Source: Platerodrilus igneus
Lineage: Eukaryota > Arthropoda > Insecta > Coleoptera > Lycidae
Length of the DNA stretch: 64,000 bases
Reading direction: 5' to 3'
Assembly: GCA_036346225.1 (NCBI GenBank)
Contig: JARFIW010001739.1
Coordinates: 12,007,001 to 12,071,000 of the forward strand
In this document: in pieces, positions 1 through 9,965 of the stretch
Position numbering within the stretch: position 1 is the first letter of the stretch
Layout: the number at the start of each line of letters is the position of its first letter
Notes under the pieces: model-generated
Told to the model about the DNA's origin: nothing
Database searches by the model: none
The model's input: the letters and a program-made list of their open reading frames with translations, nothing else
Program-made: the position numbers and the translations under genes

Positions 1-102
1 TTGGACCTGTAGTTTGGCTCTTTAGCTCATTAGAACACGCAAGCCATTTCACCTGTTCTAGTAATTTAGAACTTCGGCAAGGTGCAGGTCCATTCGAAAT
101 GG
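1..102 (-). mobile_element. RTE LINE 5' fragment, cut by window edge
   Basis: These bases match positions 17548-17649 almost base for base in the same orientation. There they form the 5' leader of the minus-strand LINE A, so this is a second copy of that leader, also minus strand. The match stops at base 102, where plus-strand LINE sequence begins. The two LINE pieces are therefore joined head to tail end with opposite orientations, either by insertion or rearrangement. Confidence 0.75.
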
Positions 103-260
103 ACTTATAGACTACCAAGTAAAAATAGAGTAGAAAGACTTAGACAAAGCTATATTAGTCAAATTATTAGAGATTTATGTTGTGAAGGGTATGTTGAACT
201 TTTTAGACTAGCTCAGAATAGAAAAGAATTTAGAGCTGTGTCAAACCGACCTTAAATAAG
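103..260 (+). pseudogene. RTE LINE ORF2 C-terminal fragment
   Basis: The plus frame reads NRVERLRQSYISQIIRD, then FRLAQNRKEFRAVSNRP and a stop near 255. This has the layout of the extreme C-terminus of RTE-type LINE proteins, which carry a GRPR motif followed by a conserved ALAQNR..W-like block, and it aligns with the ends of LINE A (12.7 kb) and LINE D (52.8 kb). Only the last 45 or so residues remain. It probably belongs to a different subfamily from A and D, because the residues differ at many places. The upstream part was lost at the junction at base 102. Confidence 0.7.
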
Positions 261-303
261 TTCAAAACAAAACAAAAAAAAAATAAAAATCAGTTAACTA
301 TAT

Positions 304-490
304 GTCACTATGACATAACTCACAATTAGTTAGCGGTTTGGCATGTTGGCAGCGATTCGCTGCTTAAGCCTCACCATAACATAATTTAATAAACGTCACC
401 ATTACATAACTCACATGTAGTTAGCGGTCTGGCATGTTGGCAGTGATTCGTTGCTTAAGCCTTACCATAACATATAACTTAATACTTTTT
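304..490 (+). repeat. Two-copy 91-bp tandem repeat after LINE end
   Basis: Two copies of a unit start at 304 and 395. Both contain cataactcaca, TTAGCGGTYTGGCATGTTGGC and gcttaagcc, with several substitutions between them. The pair follows the LINE stop codon directly and probably belongs to the LINE 3' untranslated region. Confidence 0.8.
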
Positions 491-599
491 CTTTTTTGGA
501 GGGGATAACCAAGTAATTTTTCATTTTCTTATAAATGGGCATCATGTAAACATGTTGAGGTTCTTTAACAACCATCAGGTTGTTAATATCTATGTAGAG

Positions 600-775
600 C
601 CAGGTAAATAGGAAAAAGTTAGGAGAGTATGTTTGTAGGAAGACCTAGACCGAGCTATATTAGTCAAATTATTAGAAATGTAGGTTGTGAAGGGTATGTA
701 GAACTTTTAAATAGTACAGAATAGAAAAGAAACTAGAGCTGCGTCAAAGCGACCTTAAGTAAGGTCGAAAACAAG
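600..775 (+). pseudogene. Second RTE LINE C-terminal fragment
   Basis: The segment repeats the sequence at 130-255: it reads GRPRPSYISQIIRNVGCEGY in one frame, then falls out of frame near agtacagaatag. The 3' end, cgaccttaagtaaggtcgaaaac, matches the first copy (cgaccttaaataagttc). It is a decayed duplicate of the same LINE terminus about 500 bp downstream. Either the LINE 3' end is duplicated in the element or a second insertion lies in tandem. Confidence 0.65.
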
Positions 776-902
776 ATAATGATAATGTTTTTTTATTCTG
801 CATCCGAAAACGTAAAGAAATCATGAGTATTTCGTTTAAAAAAAAACGATAAACTTTTCCGGTTAAACAGAAAGTGACCTAAAATTGAAAATGGCATAAT
901 AG

Positions 903-1331
903 CTATTTATGCACCAAGTGTTTATTAAGATGATAACGCCCGGAGGGCGACTCATACAGCCCGAGATCCTATGGCCCAAAGGATGGATTGAGTGGCCCGA
1001 TGGGCGTTATCATCTAATATCACTAGTGGTGCATACAAGATTTTATATTTCACCTTATAGTAAGTTTTCTATTTTAGAATTTATCTCGGATTTTACTATA
1101 TAACTATTAAACACAACTACATCATGTTTTCCGTGATGACAGTAAACAGTTTGACGTTCCTATGTTTTGGACATTTGTCACATTTATTTAGTATTAATAG
1201 TGCAAAATGGCCGATCAAGAATTGTCAGCAATAATTGCAAAGCAAGCTCTAAAAGCCATTGAAAGTTTGCTACCCATTAAATCTAAACAGAGCTATGAAA
1301 AAGCTTAATAACACACTTGGTGCATAAATAG
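903..1331. mobile_element. 429-bp inverted-repeat element (MITE-like)
   Basis: The left end (903-929) and right end (1304-1331) form terminal inverted repeats of about 27 bp, built on CTATTTATGCACCAAGTG; they differ only by a 2-base insertion and one substitution. Just inside the left end a 13-bp inverted pair, GATGATAACGCCC at 929-941 and its complement at 1002-1014, can form a long hairpin. A 33-codon ORF (1207-1308) runs straight into the right repeat. No target duplication is clear. This looks like a non-autonomous deletion derivative of a DNA transposon. The superfamily is not recognised. Confidence 0.6.
1207..1308 (+). CDS. 33-codon ORF truncated by the right inverted repeat
   Basis: The ATG at 1207 sits in a good context (gcaaaATGG) and opens a 33-residue frame, MADQELSAIIAKQALKAIES followed by LLPIKSKQSYEKA. 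Its TAA stop is supplied by the terminal inverted repeat itself. The peptide is helix-prone and looks like a real protein N-terminus rather than noise. It loosely recalls the start of tyrosine-recombinase-like proteins encoded by some arthropod transposons, but this is memory-based inference and unverified. It is most likely the leftover first codons of the transposase of the parent element. Confidence 0.4.
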   Translation: MADQELSAIIAKQALKAIESLLPIKSKQSYEKA

Positions 1332-4300
1332 ATAAAAAACTGATTTGTTTCTAAGGGCATAATGAACGGGCGTTATGAAAACATTACGCCCTCTATTACG
1401 TTCCGGTTGTTATAGATACGTTTACATATCTCGTATCCTAGGTATTATGACTAAATTACAACGAGGTGAAATATAAATAAATTTACTAACTTTAACCACA
1501 TATTTATACCAAACTTAAAAAAAAAGCATTTAAAATAAAATAGTTATTTGACCGTTCCGGGACTTTATACTAACCCGGTATGTAACCAATTATTTAGATT
1601 GATAGTTGTTGATTAATGTTCTTAGGTATAAAGTGCAAATGATTTGGGATGAGAGATTAATCTTCGATTATAAATTCCACCCAAAATAAAACACTCAAGG
1701 AAGCTACCAGGAACGTACCCTTTTAGCATCCGATAAGTCTCGTAAGTTAAAAAGGCCAAGGTGTCGCTAAAATGGAAATGCATAATAAATAGCGGATAAC
1801 TGGATCAGTTGCGAGCCTAGCTGCATTCCATCTCCTTAATTTTCTCCTACTTGTGTTATTCCATAAATTGCGGTGTGCGTATGAGGTTACACTAAATGCT
1901 CAAAGTTCAATGTTGTGTATAGTGCTAAATTGGAGAAATGTTCTCAAATTTTTAAGGCTAGTGAACTTTCATTGGCGTGGGTGTTTGGGAGTTGAACAAC
2001 TAATTTTTAAGAAAGGTTTAATCCCTAGATTAATTTAATTTGTATACAGTTGGTAAGCACAGGTGTACAAATTTGGTTGCATTATTCTGTTTCATGTTTA
2101 ATTCCACAACCAACATTGCATATAGCCTGGAATTTGGAGGGAAAATTATGCCAAAAACCTTAGATGTTTATACCCCTATACAAATATATTGAGGTGGGCA
2201 AACCACGAGCTGGGTGACGGCCTAAGTAAACATTATGTTGTGTTAGATGAGCGTAATACGCCAAAGTTTAGCTGAACCAATTATTTGTATTATAAGAGAA
2301 ATATCAATACTATAAGAATTTACTAAGGTTTTGCACATCTATCCTTCTACCCTTACGTTGTCTTTTTAACAAGGTTTTTAGATATCGTTTATAGTAATGC
2401 TGTACATGCAAGAGACAAGTACTTCTAGTTAGATACCAAAAAAAAGCTATCTGATAATCTTGGATAGGAGAGAAACTTTTAAGACAATCACTGCCAATCC
2501 GATAATAGGGAAGCTGCGAAAGTGTACTCAGCGCTCAAAAACTCGTTAAAGTTAGTATTAAAGCTCCTTGTTCTTATTCACTAGCAAAACAACCTTCTTC
2601 CGATTACTGTTTAACTTTCATTTCCATGCTGCAGAATTAAATCTATTTTGCCGAGCAACTTCTCTATTGTGCACAGTTTCCAACTTTGTATGCACATTTC
2701 CAATACTAAATGATTACATTCTACGATTCAGATCTAGGAGCAAACGGTATTATTAATTTTGTAGATTTCTAGGGTAAAGCATTTTATGAGATATTCAAAC
2801 TGTATAAAAGAAGCAAAGAAGAAAAATTTTATAGCGTTGAGCAATTTAAAATAGGTCAAAATTTCAAATAGTTTCCTCCGCATATGTATAGCATTGCAGA
2901 AAATCTGTTCAAGTTACTAGAGCTTGATCAAATCGACATGTAGGTGAACTTTTATCGTTGCGAATAGATGTTACGGAATAAATTGAGCCACACTGTCGTC
3001 TGTAAAGTTCGTAAAGACGACATTGCGGAATTACGATCAAGATTTCATTTGTAACATTTGATTTCGAACACCTATAATGCCCTCAATTGATATGTCATTT
3101 TTAAATTCTTCTACAACTCCGTGTATTAAAATGTGTTTCTCTCAATTTAAACACAAAACTGCGGTACATAATTAAAACACGCTGATATTTATTCCTAATG
3201 TTCAATGAGTTTTAATTCTTTAAGTATATGAGTTGACAGTATGATGGTAAAAGCGGATTTTTTAAAACGACATACTTTTGATAAAATTTGCGGTAAATAT
3301 CCTTACGCATTTAGCATAAATATAAATAATTTCGTGTATTTACTATAAAACGCAAACACTTTTGCATTAAAAAGCAATCAAAGTAAATTAATTAACCAAT
3401 GAATTGTAGCAATTGATTCTAAATAAAGAACTTTCTAGAATATGAGTTTTCGGTATTTTAAATACGTATAAACTCATTAAAAACACATTTTTATTTCAAG
3501 AAGCAGCTTGAACATCGAAAAATCCTGCAAAATCCCTAGAATAATAGATTATCTTTTGCATTAGTATGCTGTACCGCAAATTATAGTATATGTGAGACAA
3601 GGATAAAGAACGCGTCACGGATAAAAATGTCGAAATATTATACACTAATTGGATATTCCGGGACACCTTACATCATAATGTTCGAGATTATACAAATAAA
3701 ATTCTAGAAAATAAACAATTTGTATATATAAAAGCGCTTATCGTTTCGAAAAAAAATTCATTCATTAACTTTGATCCAATGCAGTCGATGCTTAAGTAGA
3801 TCAAGAAATGTTACTTTAAAACGCTTTCCGTTGCGGTATATAGAAGTATGCAGTAAAACATAGTTGCGAGGTTGCAATGAATATTAAAGTGATGTACTTA
3901 AACTCAAATTACTCACAAAAATAGAATTTTTAATTACGAAGAAAAGGCAAAAATTCTTCAATGTAAAGTTATTTTTAAAGATGTATTAAATAATTGAAAA
4001 GAAGATTTAACCCAAAAATGTACTTTGATAATTGCTGTTGGAAATCAGAAATTTTAATTTGGAAAAACTTGTAAGCCGATTTGGAGTCAATTTAAAATAA
4101 GAAGATTTTTAATTACGAGAAACGTTTTATGGATTCTGCAAGTATCACTGTTAGATTTATTTTTAAATAATATTAGAGTATTTAGATATAGTTTTAGATA
4201 ACCCTAATAATTTTTTTTGTGTGGGGGATTTTTCACCAGAAGTTTGTGTTTAGAATTCGATATACTCTGACCTTTAATAGATTATATGTCAAGGATTTTT

Positions 4301-4960
4301 TCTTGCCAAAACAAATCTTACCAGCGTGGAAATAATGTATAACGAGATGAAAAATCTTCAAAAGAGTAAGCTTTATTCTGTAAATGTAAAATAAGGTAGA
4401 CAACAATATTTTATGACAAAGACTACTTAGAAATTATTTTATGTTTGAAAGAAACGATATTGTAAATCCTTTTGTATGAAAGAAAATATTTTATATTGTA
4501 TAAATGCTTTGTGATATTACTGCGGTTTATTTCATTTTGAAAACTCAGTAAATTTCGTTGAGCAAGGCAGGCAAAGTTACTGTGATATTTGAGTGTTAAA
4601 AGAGCATCATTAGCATTCATTTGTAATTTATTTCATTATTCAGCATGTGAAGGAACAACAAACAAATTTGAAACGCTTTTCAAATTCATTTAATTGAGAA
4701 ATTAATAATTTTACTCCAAAATTTCAAGAAGCTCAAATTTAATTTTCAACGTGTTCCTCCCTAAACGCGTATGAATCAATCAAAATAGTTAAACACAAAG
4801 GACCCTTCTTAAATACTGACAAGGGTCCAATAACATCATCTGGATTGCTTTCTCAATTAGCTTAACAACCAATGGAAACGCATGATTAACTTTGGTTCCG
4901 CTAAAACAGATTTAATTTTAGTATAAATTAAGTGGTTTTTATTATTAAGGCCACAATTTA
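1332..4960. other. AT-rich non-coding stretch
   Basis: No protein family, repeat array or RNA gene was recognised. Open frames here are short, lack family motifs and are expected by chance in AT-rich DNA. An inverted pair built on TTATATTTCACCT (about 1046 and 1466) overlaps the right flank of the 903-1331 element. Confidence 0.5.
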
Positions 4961-4972
4961 CTTTATTTTGTA

Positions 4973-5110
4973 GAGATCACCAGCCTACTTGGTGAGGAGA
5001 ATATCATCGAGTGTTCAAAACAATTATAGTAAATTGTTTGTTGAGATGGATCACTTCAAGCTACGTGGTGAGCAGAATATCCTCAGTAGGGTTTCCTAGA
5101 CAATTTTTAT
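4973..5110. repeat. Degenerate 70-bp tandem pair
   Basis: Two units start at 4973 (gagatcaccagcctacttgg) and 5043 (gagatggatcacttcaagct). They share GGTGAGSAGAATATC and a following stretch. They lie just upstream of the ribozyme-like motif at 5136, so both may be parts of one old mobile element. Confidence 0.55.
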
Positions 5111-5135
5111 TGCATTTTATTTTTTAAGTTTACTA

Positions 5136-5165
5136 CTGATGATGACCACTAGTAGTCGAAATACG
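5136..5165 (+). other. Hammerhead-ribozyme-like core
   Basis: CTGATGA at 5136-5142 is followed by a short imperfect hairpin (gacca/tagtc) and then GAAAT at 5158. This is the order CUGAUGA, stem II, GAAA of a hammerhead catalytic core, which is known in Penelope-like and other retroelements. The closing stem III and the cleavage triplet could not be confirmed, and stem II has a mismatch. It is probably a relic. Confidence 0.3.
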
Positions 5166-5199
5166 TATTTAGTTTTTAACAATATTGTTTTGTGGTTAA

Positions 5200-6507
5200 A
5201 GGTTATTAATTATTTTAATTTGTATTGTGCCACAGTGCTCTAATTTATTAGTATTAAATTTAAGTAACCTGCAGATGTGAATACTTATGAAGTATAATGT
5301 GTGTCATGTTAGAAACATTCCTTGTGTAAAATAACATTTAAAAAGTCATATTATAAACATATTTTAACCCTAGTATTTAATAAGTGTAATTTTTGAAAAG
5401 TTTTTAGCTTCAGTTCGAAGATTTAAAACTCTTTAGTTTACAAGCAAGGTTAGCCGTTATATTATTTAGGAGAAGTTTTAAAACATGTTGTGTAGAAACT
5501 TTCCTAGTATAATTAATTTATAAACGAAGGTATCCGTCGCACTTTTCCTCGGAGGGTAGATAACGTTGAACAAATAACAAGCAAATTTCAGGAGTTGTTG
5601 GTTACCGGCGTCAATTAAAATAAAATTTATAACTTTCTAGTAAGGACGGATAGGTGGAATGGGTAAAAGCCGCTGACTGTTACGATGAAACTTGCCAACA
5701 GGCAAACAAAGACGGTTTATTAGACAGCATGTATACAGGTAGGATAAATATAACACGTGTTAACATAAACAAGTTTGAACGTTAGAGTTGGAGTGGGTAA
5801 ACGGTTGCTTGTTACTAATTGCCAACAAACAAATAAAGAGAAGTTATTTGATGGCATGTGTAGAAGTGAGATAGATTATGCATACAAGGTTTAGTGGAGT
5901 GAGAACAAAATAAAAGGAAGGTGATTTTAAGGTGTATGCTAGAACGAAATCGGGATAAGGAATTATTTCAAAATCTATTTATGAAAATTATGTATTATAA
6001 AATGAGTTTGTAATATTGGCTTTTGTAGAAAGTAAAACGGTTTTTGGTAATTTTGCAGTGCAATAATTAGCACTTAGGTACAGAAAAGTTTTTACTATGA
6101 GCTCGTATTAGACCTGGGGTTTACTTTTAATAATTATAGATGTAAACAGACAAATTTTGAAATTATTGTATTTTTTAAATGATTTCATTTAAAATTGAAG
6201 ATGATTGTTAGATATCCGAGATGTGAATTAAGAATGTTAAAACAAAGATTTTTGGGTAGTGATTTGATGTTACAATAAAGTGTGATGTAATTTTGGTAGT
6301 CGAATTTTCTTTCTTTGAATAATAAGGTAGTATTTTCAGAAAGCAGCTGAGAAACCGTGGCGAATATCCCTGAGGAAGCAGAGCAAAAAAAAACCGGAAG
6401 TTTGGCGTCCTACACGAAGAGCATCTTCAGAGGGTAGTAACTGTAAGTGATACTAAATGCAAGTTTAGGTTGTAGCGTTTCATGCCAAACGAAATTCACA
6501 GTATTTA
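5200..6507 (+). mobile_element. LTR/leader module M0 of a Gypsy-type element
   Basis: This AT-rich block ends at a primer-site-like sequence at 6508. It shares short blocks in the same order with the modules at 21.4-23.5 and 23.5-25.6 kb: actatgagctc near 6100, a gtgatgtaattttgg block, and gaaagcagctgag near 6340. Within it, 5652-5885 holds a degenerate two-copy repeat with a period of about 135 bp (GTGGAATGGGTAAA and TTGGAGTGGGTAAA). Homology is weak, so the left boundary is a guess. Confidence 0.35.
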
Positions 6508-6652
6508 TGACGACCCAATTGTGGGGCTTGAATTTATTTTATGTGTTTTTGTAGGGCTAACCAAGGAGGAACTCGCAGCAATTATGGCACTCAATAAGTG
6601 AGGCTCGTTTCCAGTAGAGCAATAATTGACGCCCAAAGTGTGGGCACGAATT
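6508..6652 (+). promoter_or_regulatory. Three tRNA-Lys-type primer-site-like motifs
   Basis: Copies start at 6508 (TGACGACCCAATTGTGGGGC), 6595 (TGGCACTCAATAAGTGAGGC) and 6627 (TGACGCCCAAAGTGTGGGC). Each resembles the complement of the 3' end of insect tRNA-Lys, TGGCGCCCAACGTGGGGC, the usual Gypsy minus-strand primer site. The similarity runs on into the T-loop complement (cttgaat, ctcgttt, acgaatt). All have mismatches. See 25544 and 61670 for related sites. Confidence 0.55.
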
Positions 6653-6693
6653 TTCCGACTTATTCCAGCATATATTTCAGCAAAACCCCGCAG

Positions 6694-6694
<1 letters not shown>

Positions 6695-6730
<36 letters not shown>
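6695..6730. repeat. (TA)n microsatellite
   Basis: About 18 perfect TA dinucleotides lie between the primer-site-like cluster and the palindrome. Confidence 0.95.
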
Positions 6731-6736
<6 letters not shown>

Positions 6737-6873
6737 GTTATTAAGATGAAATGAAAACCCAACTTTGTATTTAAAGTTGAATTACCATTTCAAATCAAAC
6801 TAGTAATTGATTTGAAATGGTAATTCAACTTTAAATACAAAGTTGGTTTTCATTTCATCTTAATAACTATTAA
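6731..6873. repeat. Near-perfect palindrome, 66-bp arms
   Basis: The left arm is 6731-6797 and the right arm 6808-6873, separated by 10 bases. The arms are exact complements except for one extra C in the left arm. Both ends run into TA repeats, so pairing could extend further. It may be a hairpin MITE that targeted TA, or an inverted duplication. The near-identity of the arms means recent formation or gene conversion. Confidence 0.9.
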
Positions 6874-6920
6874 TATATATTAAGCATTCATTTGCATTCC
6901 AAATGTGGATTATTCTTCTC

Positions 6921-6925
<5 letters not shown>

Positions 6926-6972
<47 letters not shown>
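6926..6972. repeat. (TA)n microsatellite
   Basis: About 23 TA units right of the palindrome, ending at cgagctt. Confidence 0.95.
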
Positions 6973-6976
<4 letters not shown>

Positions 6977-6984
6977 GCTTTACC

Positions 6985-7905
6985 CCTCCTGTAAACGGCA
7001 TTTAGTTTTACGGTGTTTCTGCTTATTCCTTGGGCTGTTTACATTTGGACTGTGTAAGTCCAAACTCGTCACAATTCCAACATGTGGATCCATACCTGCT
7101 TGGTTAGTGTTCACGAAGTACCCGTCAAATTACCCCTTTTATGCTTTTATTGCCCTACTCCTCTATGGTCCATCTTACTTTGTCAGTACAACGATGCGAA
7201 GCCTGATTTGCCGCTTCAAATTCCAAAGTATGAGCTAGCGCATCATCGACGTTCATTGGTTGAGCCAGCCGTTGTGCTTGCTTAGATTTTTCCGTCGCGT
7301 ATCCCTTCAACAAAAGTCTGTACTGCCCGCTGCTCTAGGAAGTCATTCGGTGTTGCTGGACAGGCATTCTTTTCAAGCGAGCAATATCTGCTTCAAACTC
7401 TTGCTAATTTTGTTGGCCTTTTGGTAACGGTTCTTTACTTGAACGTGGTATCCTTGTTGCATTTCAGAGTTGCCCTATCTTATTTCCAACCTTGATGGTA
7501 AGGCCGCGTAGCTTCTTAGGTCATGGTCGGTTATGGTTTGCAGAATATTCAAGGCATCACCTTGTAACTCAACCATAAACGCGGTTGCTCTTTCATCATC
7601 GTTTCAGCCGTTAGCTCTTATGACAGCGTCGAATTGTTTGAAATATGTCCACCAAAGTGACTTTTCATCAAATGTGGACGGTTTTACTGTAAAAATTGAC
7701 ATCAGTTTGCAATCCCCGACATTAATAAATTTTGGGGCGTGCTTCCAACTTTTTTGCGGTTTTTGTAGTTTCCTGCATAAATTTCTCTCCCAATTGAGCG
7801 TAATTTTCTATTAGTTTTTGCGTTCTGAACTAGTTTCTCTGCTGTTTAAGAAGTTTCCTGTATAAACTCCTTCCTCAACTGACTGCAGTTTACTTGTAGA
7901 TCTAC
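6985..7905 (-). pseudogene. gag: Decayed Gypsy gag, central and C-terminal part
   Basis: Read on the minus strand, a frame from about 7720 gives VKPSTFDEKSLWWTYFKQFD, then ERATAFMVELQGDALNIL, the pattern of insect Ty3/Gypsy Gag (P.FDG...W..Y..QF, then A..L...L.G.A...L). Near 7041-7082 it reads CWNCDEFGLTQSKC, a CCHC zinc knuckle with Leu in place of His. Several stops and frameshifts break the frame. The N-terminal part lies at 8193-8580, separated by a SINE; the reading frame rejoins exactly when the SINE and one copy of its 8-bp target duplication are removed. No protease or polymerase follows on this side. Confidence 0.7.
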
Positions 7906-7910
7906 GGCGG

Positions 7911-8184
7911 ACAGCTTTGTGACTCTTCTGACATGCGTGTGACTATTATGCTCAAGGTCCGGGTTCGAGTCCCAACACGGTTCGCTTAAAAAATGTTATG
8001 CGAGTATTTTCCACAAAAATACTCCCTTGTTCGGATGAGAGATTAAACGCAGATCCCGTGTGTTGGTATTGTCACGCACGTTAAAGGGAATAGCAAAGGT
8101 TCGGCAAAATTCAAAATTTCCAGGTAAAAAACTCGTTTCCTGGTCAATGTAGTATCTTCGCGTGTAGCATTAGAAAATCAAATT
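7911..8184 (+). mobile_element. tRNA-derived SINE, older copy
   Basis: The element is homologous along its length to the SINE at 9585-9883: a tRNA-like head with a B box (GGGTTCGAGTCC), the block gttcggatgagag, gtcacgcacgttaaag, and a tail around ttcggcaaaattcaaaat. It is flanked by TACGGCGG at 7903-7910 and 8185-8192, a target duplication. The A-box region is decayed. It sits inside the antisense Gypsy gag. Confidence 0.85.
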
Positions 8185-8192
8185 TACGGCGG

Positions 8193-8580
8193 TCTCGTTG
8201 AATTTTACTGCGAAGCCTACCACTTTTTTCTGTAATTTTTCTGTAAAGCTTGTGTTACTTTCTTCAAACTTTGCTGCCAGGTTTGCAGATTTTCGGTCTT
8301 GTTTTTCTGCGTACTTTTGTAATCGTTCTTTAAAGCTCGCGTTAGTCTCTTTTAACTCCGCCGTCAGACATGCAGCGTTTCAATTTTGTTTCTAAGCATT
8401 TTCGTGTAAATTGGCCGCGGTCTGGTTCAGTTTTTTTGTAATATTTGCGTCGGTTGCGTGCAATTTCTGTATAAAACTTTCCTGTAGTCCTATGGAGTTT
8501 ACAACCAAGCTTTCGATAACGCATGAGTTGAACTCGTTCAAGAAAGAAAGAATTTTTTCTTTCCATTTCCGATTGTTGAT
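8193..8580 (-). pseudogene. gag: Gypsy gag N-terminal coiled-coil part
   Basis: On the minus strand one frame reads LQESFIQKLHATDANITKKL, then ELKETNASFKERLQKYAEKQ, then FEESNTSFTEKLQKK and KFNETAV. The repeats of the type F.EKLQK...LA.KF.ET are heptad-like, as in the helical N-terminal region of insect Gypsy Gag proteins. The frame ends at the SINE and resumes after it as DLQVNCSQLRKEFIQETS. Stops near 8395 show it is inactive. Confidence 0.6.
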
Positions 8581-9540
8581 TTCAAGTTACAAGTATGCAT
8601 ATAGGATTCGTTGAAATGTCTGTTTCACTCAATCCCACTACTTGACATCAATGTAGCGAAAACTCCGTTTGCATAAACAGTAGTTCCTTATTATCAAACT
8701 CATTACACAAGCCTTTTCAGAAACTCGTACCTTCAATAAAATTCTAAAAGCTCTCACAACGCTTTCTTTCAATTCTAACTCCTAAGACTGCGATTCTATC
8801 TTCTTAATTACTTAACATTGAGGCAATCTAATTTATATTGTTCGCTACAATAATTTATGTCACATTGGCAGTTTACATTAACAGTTATTTATCACTAATT
8901 TATTTCATATCACGGCATTTAAAACTCTAAATTAAAACTCTATTGTTGCATTTCTAATATTCTAACTTTATTATAAGAAGCGATAATCAAACCGTTACTG
9001 ATTTGACATGAAATATGAACATCATCCTGTAACATGTCAAATCGCCGATCCCTTGCCATTTTGCATTGTGGCCCCACCTCCTTCAATATTAAAGTATTAT
9101 TCGTCTTAATTTTATATTAATACCGTTAACAATCACAGGTTAGTTTTGATTTGTGTAACATTTCCCTTTAGTATTATAAAATAATACACTAAATACGTTG
9201 ATCTTTAGTTATAATTTAATGTTCCCTTTAGTATAAATAATATAAATAATTATGATCATATGTAATTTCCTAATTGGTGAACCTCTGAATAATGTCCATA
9301 AATACACAACTGGTGTATACATGAATCTGTCATTTAGGATTGTTTTCTTGTTTGTCCCTCTCTCAAAATGTGTAGTTATCTTCAAAACCAGAATAAATTT
9401 TTGTTTTCTTGAAATCTGACGTCCTTTTGAGCACATGCCGTTTACCAATATGGATGTTCTTTCTAAGGCCAAGATGTCGTACATGGTATGTAAAAGAACA
9501 CTAGCAAAATGCGGATGAAGAATTACCTGTTCAAAATGAG
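8581..9540. other. Non-coding stretch, nothing recognised
   Basis: AT-rich DNA without recognisable domains. A minus-strand frame of 91 codons at 9209-9484 has no family resemblance that I can see, and I do not call it a gene. Confidence 0.4.
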
Positions 9541-9544
9541 CACG

Positions 9545-9965
9545 AATGGGTCTTCTGGTAGCATATCCTGCTGTGGCGTATCCTGTGGCGGCTCCGTGGC
9601 GTAGTGGTATGTGTGTGACTACTACGCCCTAGGTCCCGGGTTCGAATCCCGACACGGTCCGCTTGAAAAATGTTAGGCGAGCATTTTTCGCAAAAATACA
9701 CCCTCGTTCGGATGAGAGGTAAAATGGAGGTCCCGTGTGTGAGTGTTGTCACGCACGTTAAAGATCCCTACCTTGCTTGGAACAGCAAGGATTCGGCAAA
9801 ATTCAAAATTTTCCAGGTAAAAAAAAACTCGCTTCCTGGCCAATGTAGTACCTTCGGGTGGAGCATTGGAAAATCACATGTAATGTGGCGTATCCTCTGG
9901 TGATATATTCTCTGCTGGGTTATTTTCTGGTAAAATAATCTCTCATAGAGTATTTTCTTATGCAT
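9545..9965 (-). repeat. 15-bp tandem repeat split by a SINE
   Basis: Units of 15 bp such as tctggtagcatatcc, tgctgtggcgtatcc, tctggtgatatattc and tctgctgggttattt occur at about 9552-9584 and continue at 9884-9960 after the SINE. On the minus strand they read as a five-residue repeat (YQKIT QQRIY HQRIR). It is a degenerate minisatellite or a fragment of a pentapeptide-repeat coding region. Confidence 0.6.
9585..9883 (+). mobile_element. tRNA-derived SINE with intact promoter boxes
   Basis: The head is tRNA-like, with an A box TGGCGTAGTGG at 9597-9607 and a B box GGTTCGAATCC at 9639-9649, the internal RNA polymerase III promoter. A central body follows (ctcgttcggatgagagg, gaggtcccgtgtgtgag, cacgcacgttaaagatccc), then an A-rich run and a short tail. 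It is flanked by an exact 13-bp target duplication, TGTGGCGTATCCT, at 9572-9584 and 9884-9896. This copy is better preserved than the one at 7911. The LINE that mobilises it cannot be told from the sequence. Confidence 0.92.

Noticed and set aside
4423..4620. 65-codon minus-strand frame
   Set aside because: No domain, AT-driven composition, isolated in non-coding DNA.
9591..9660. Possible tRNA gene with A and B boxes
   Set aside because: The acceptor stem does not pair, the anticodon arm is unclear and the sequence continues into a SINE body with target duplication; it is the SINE head.
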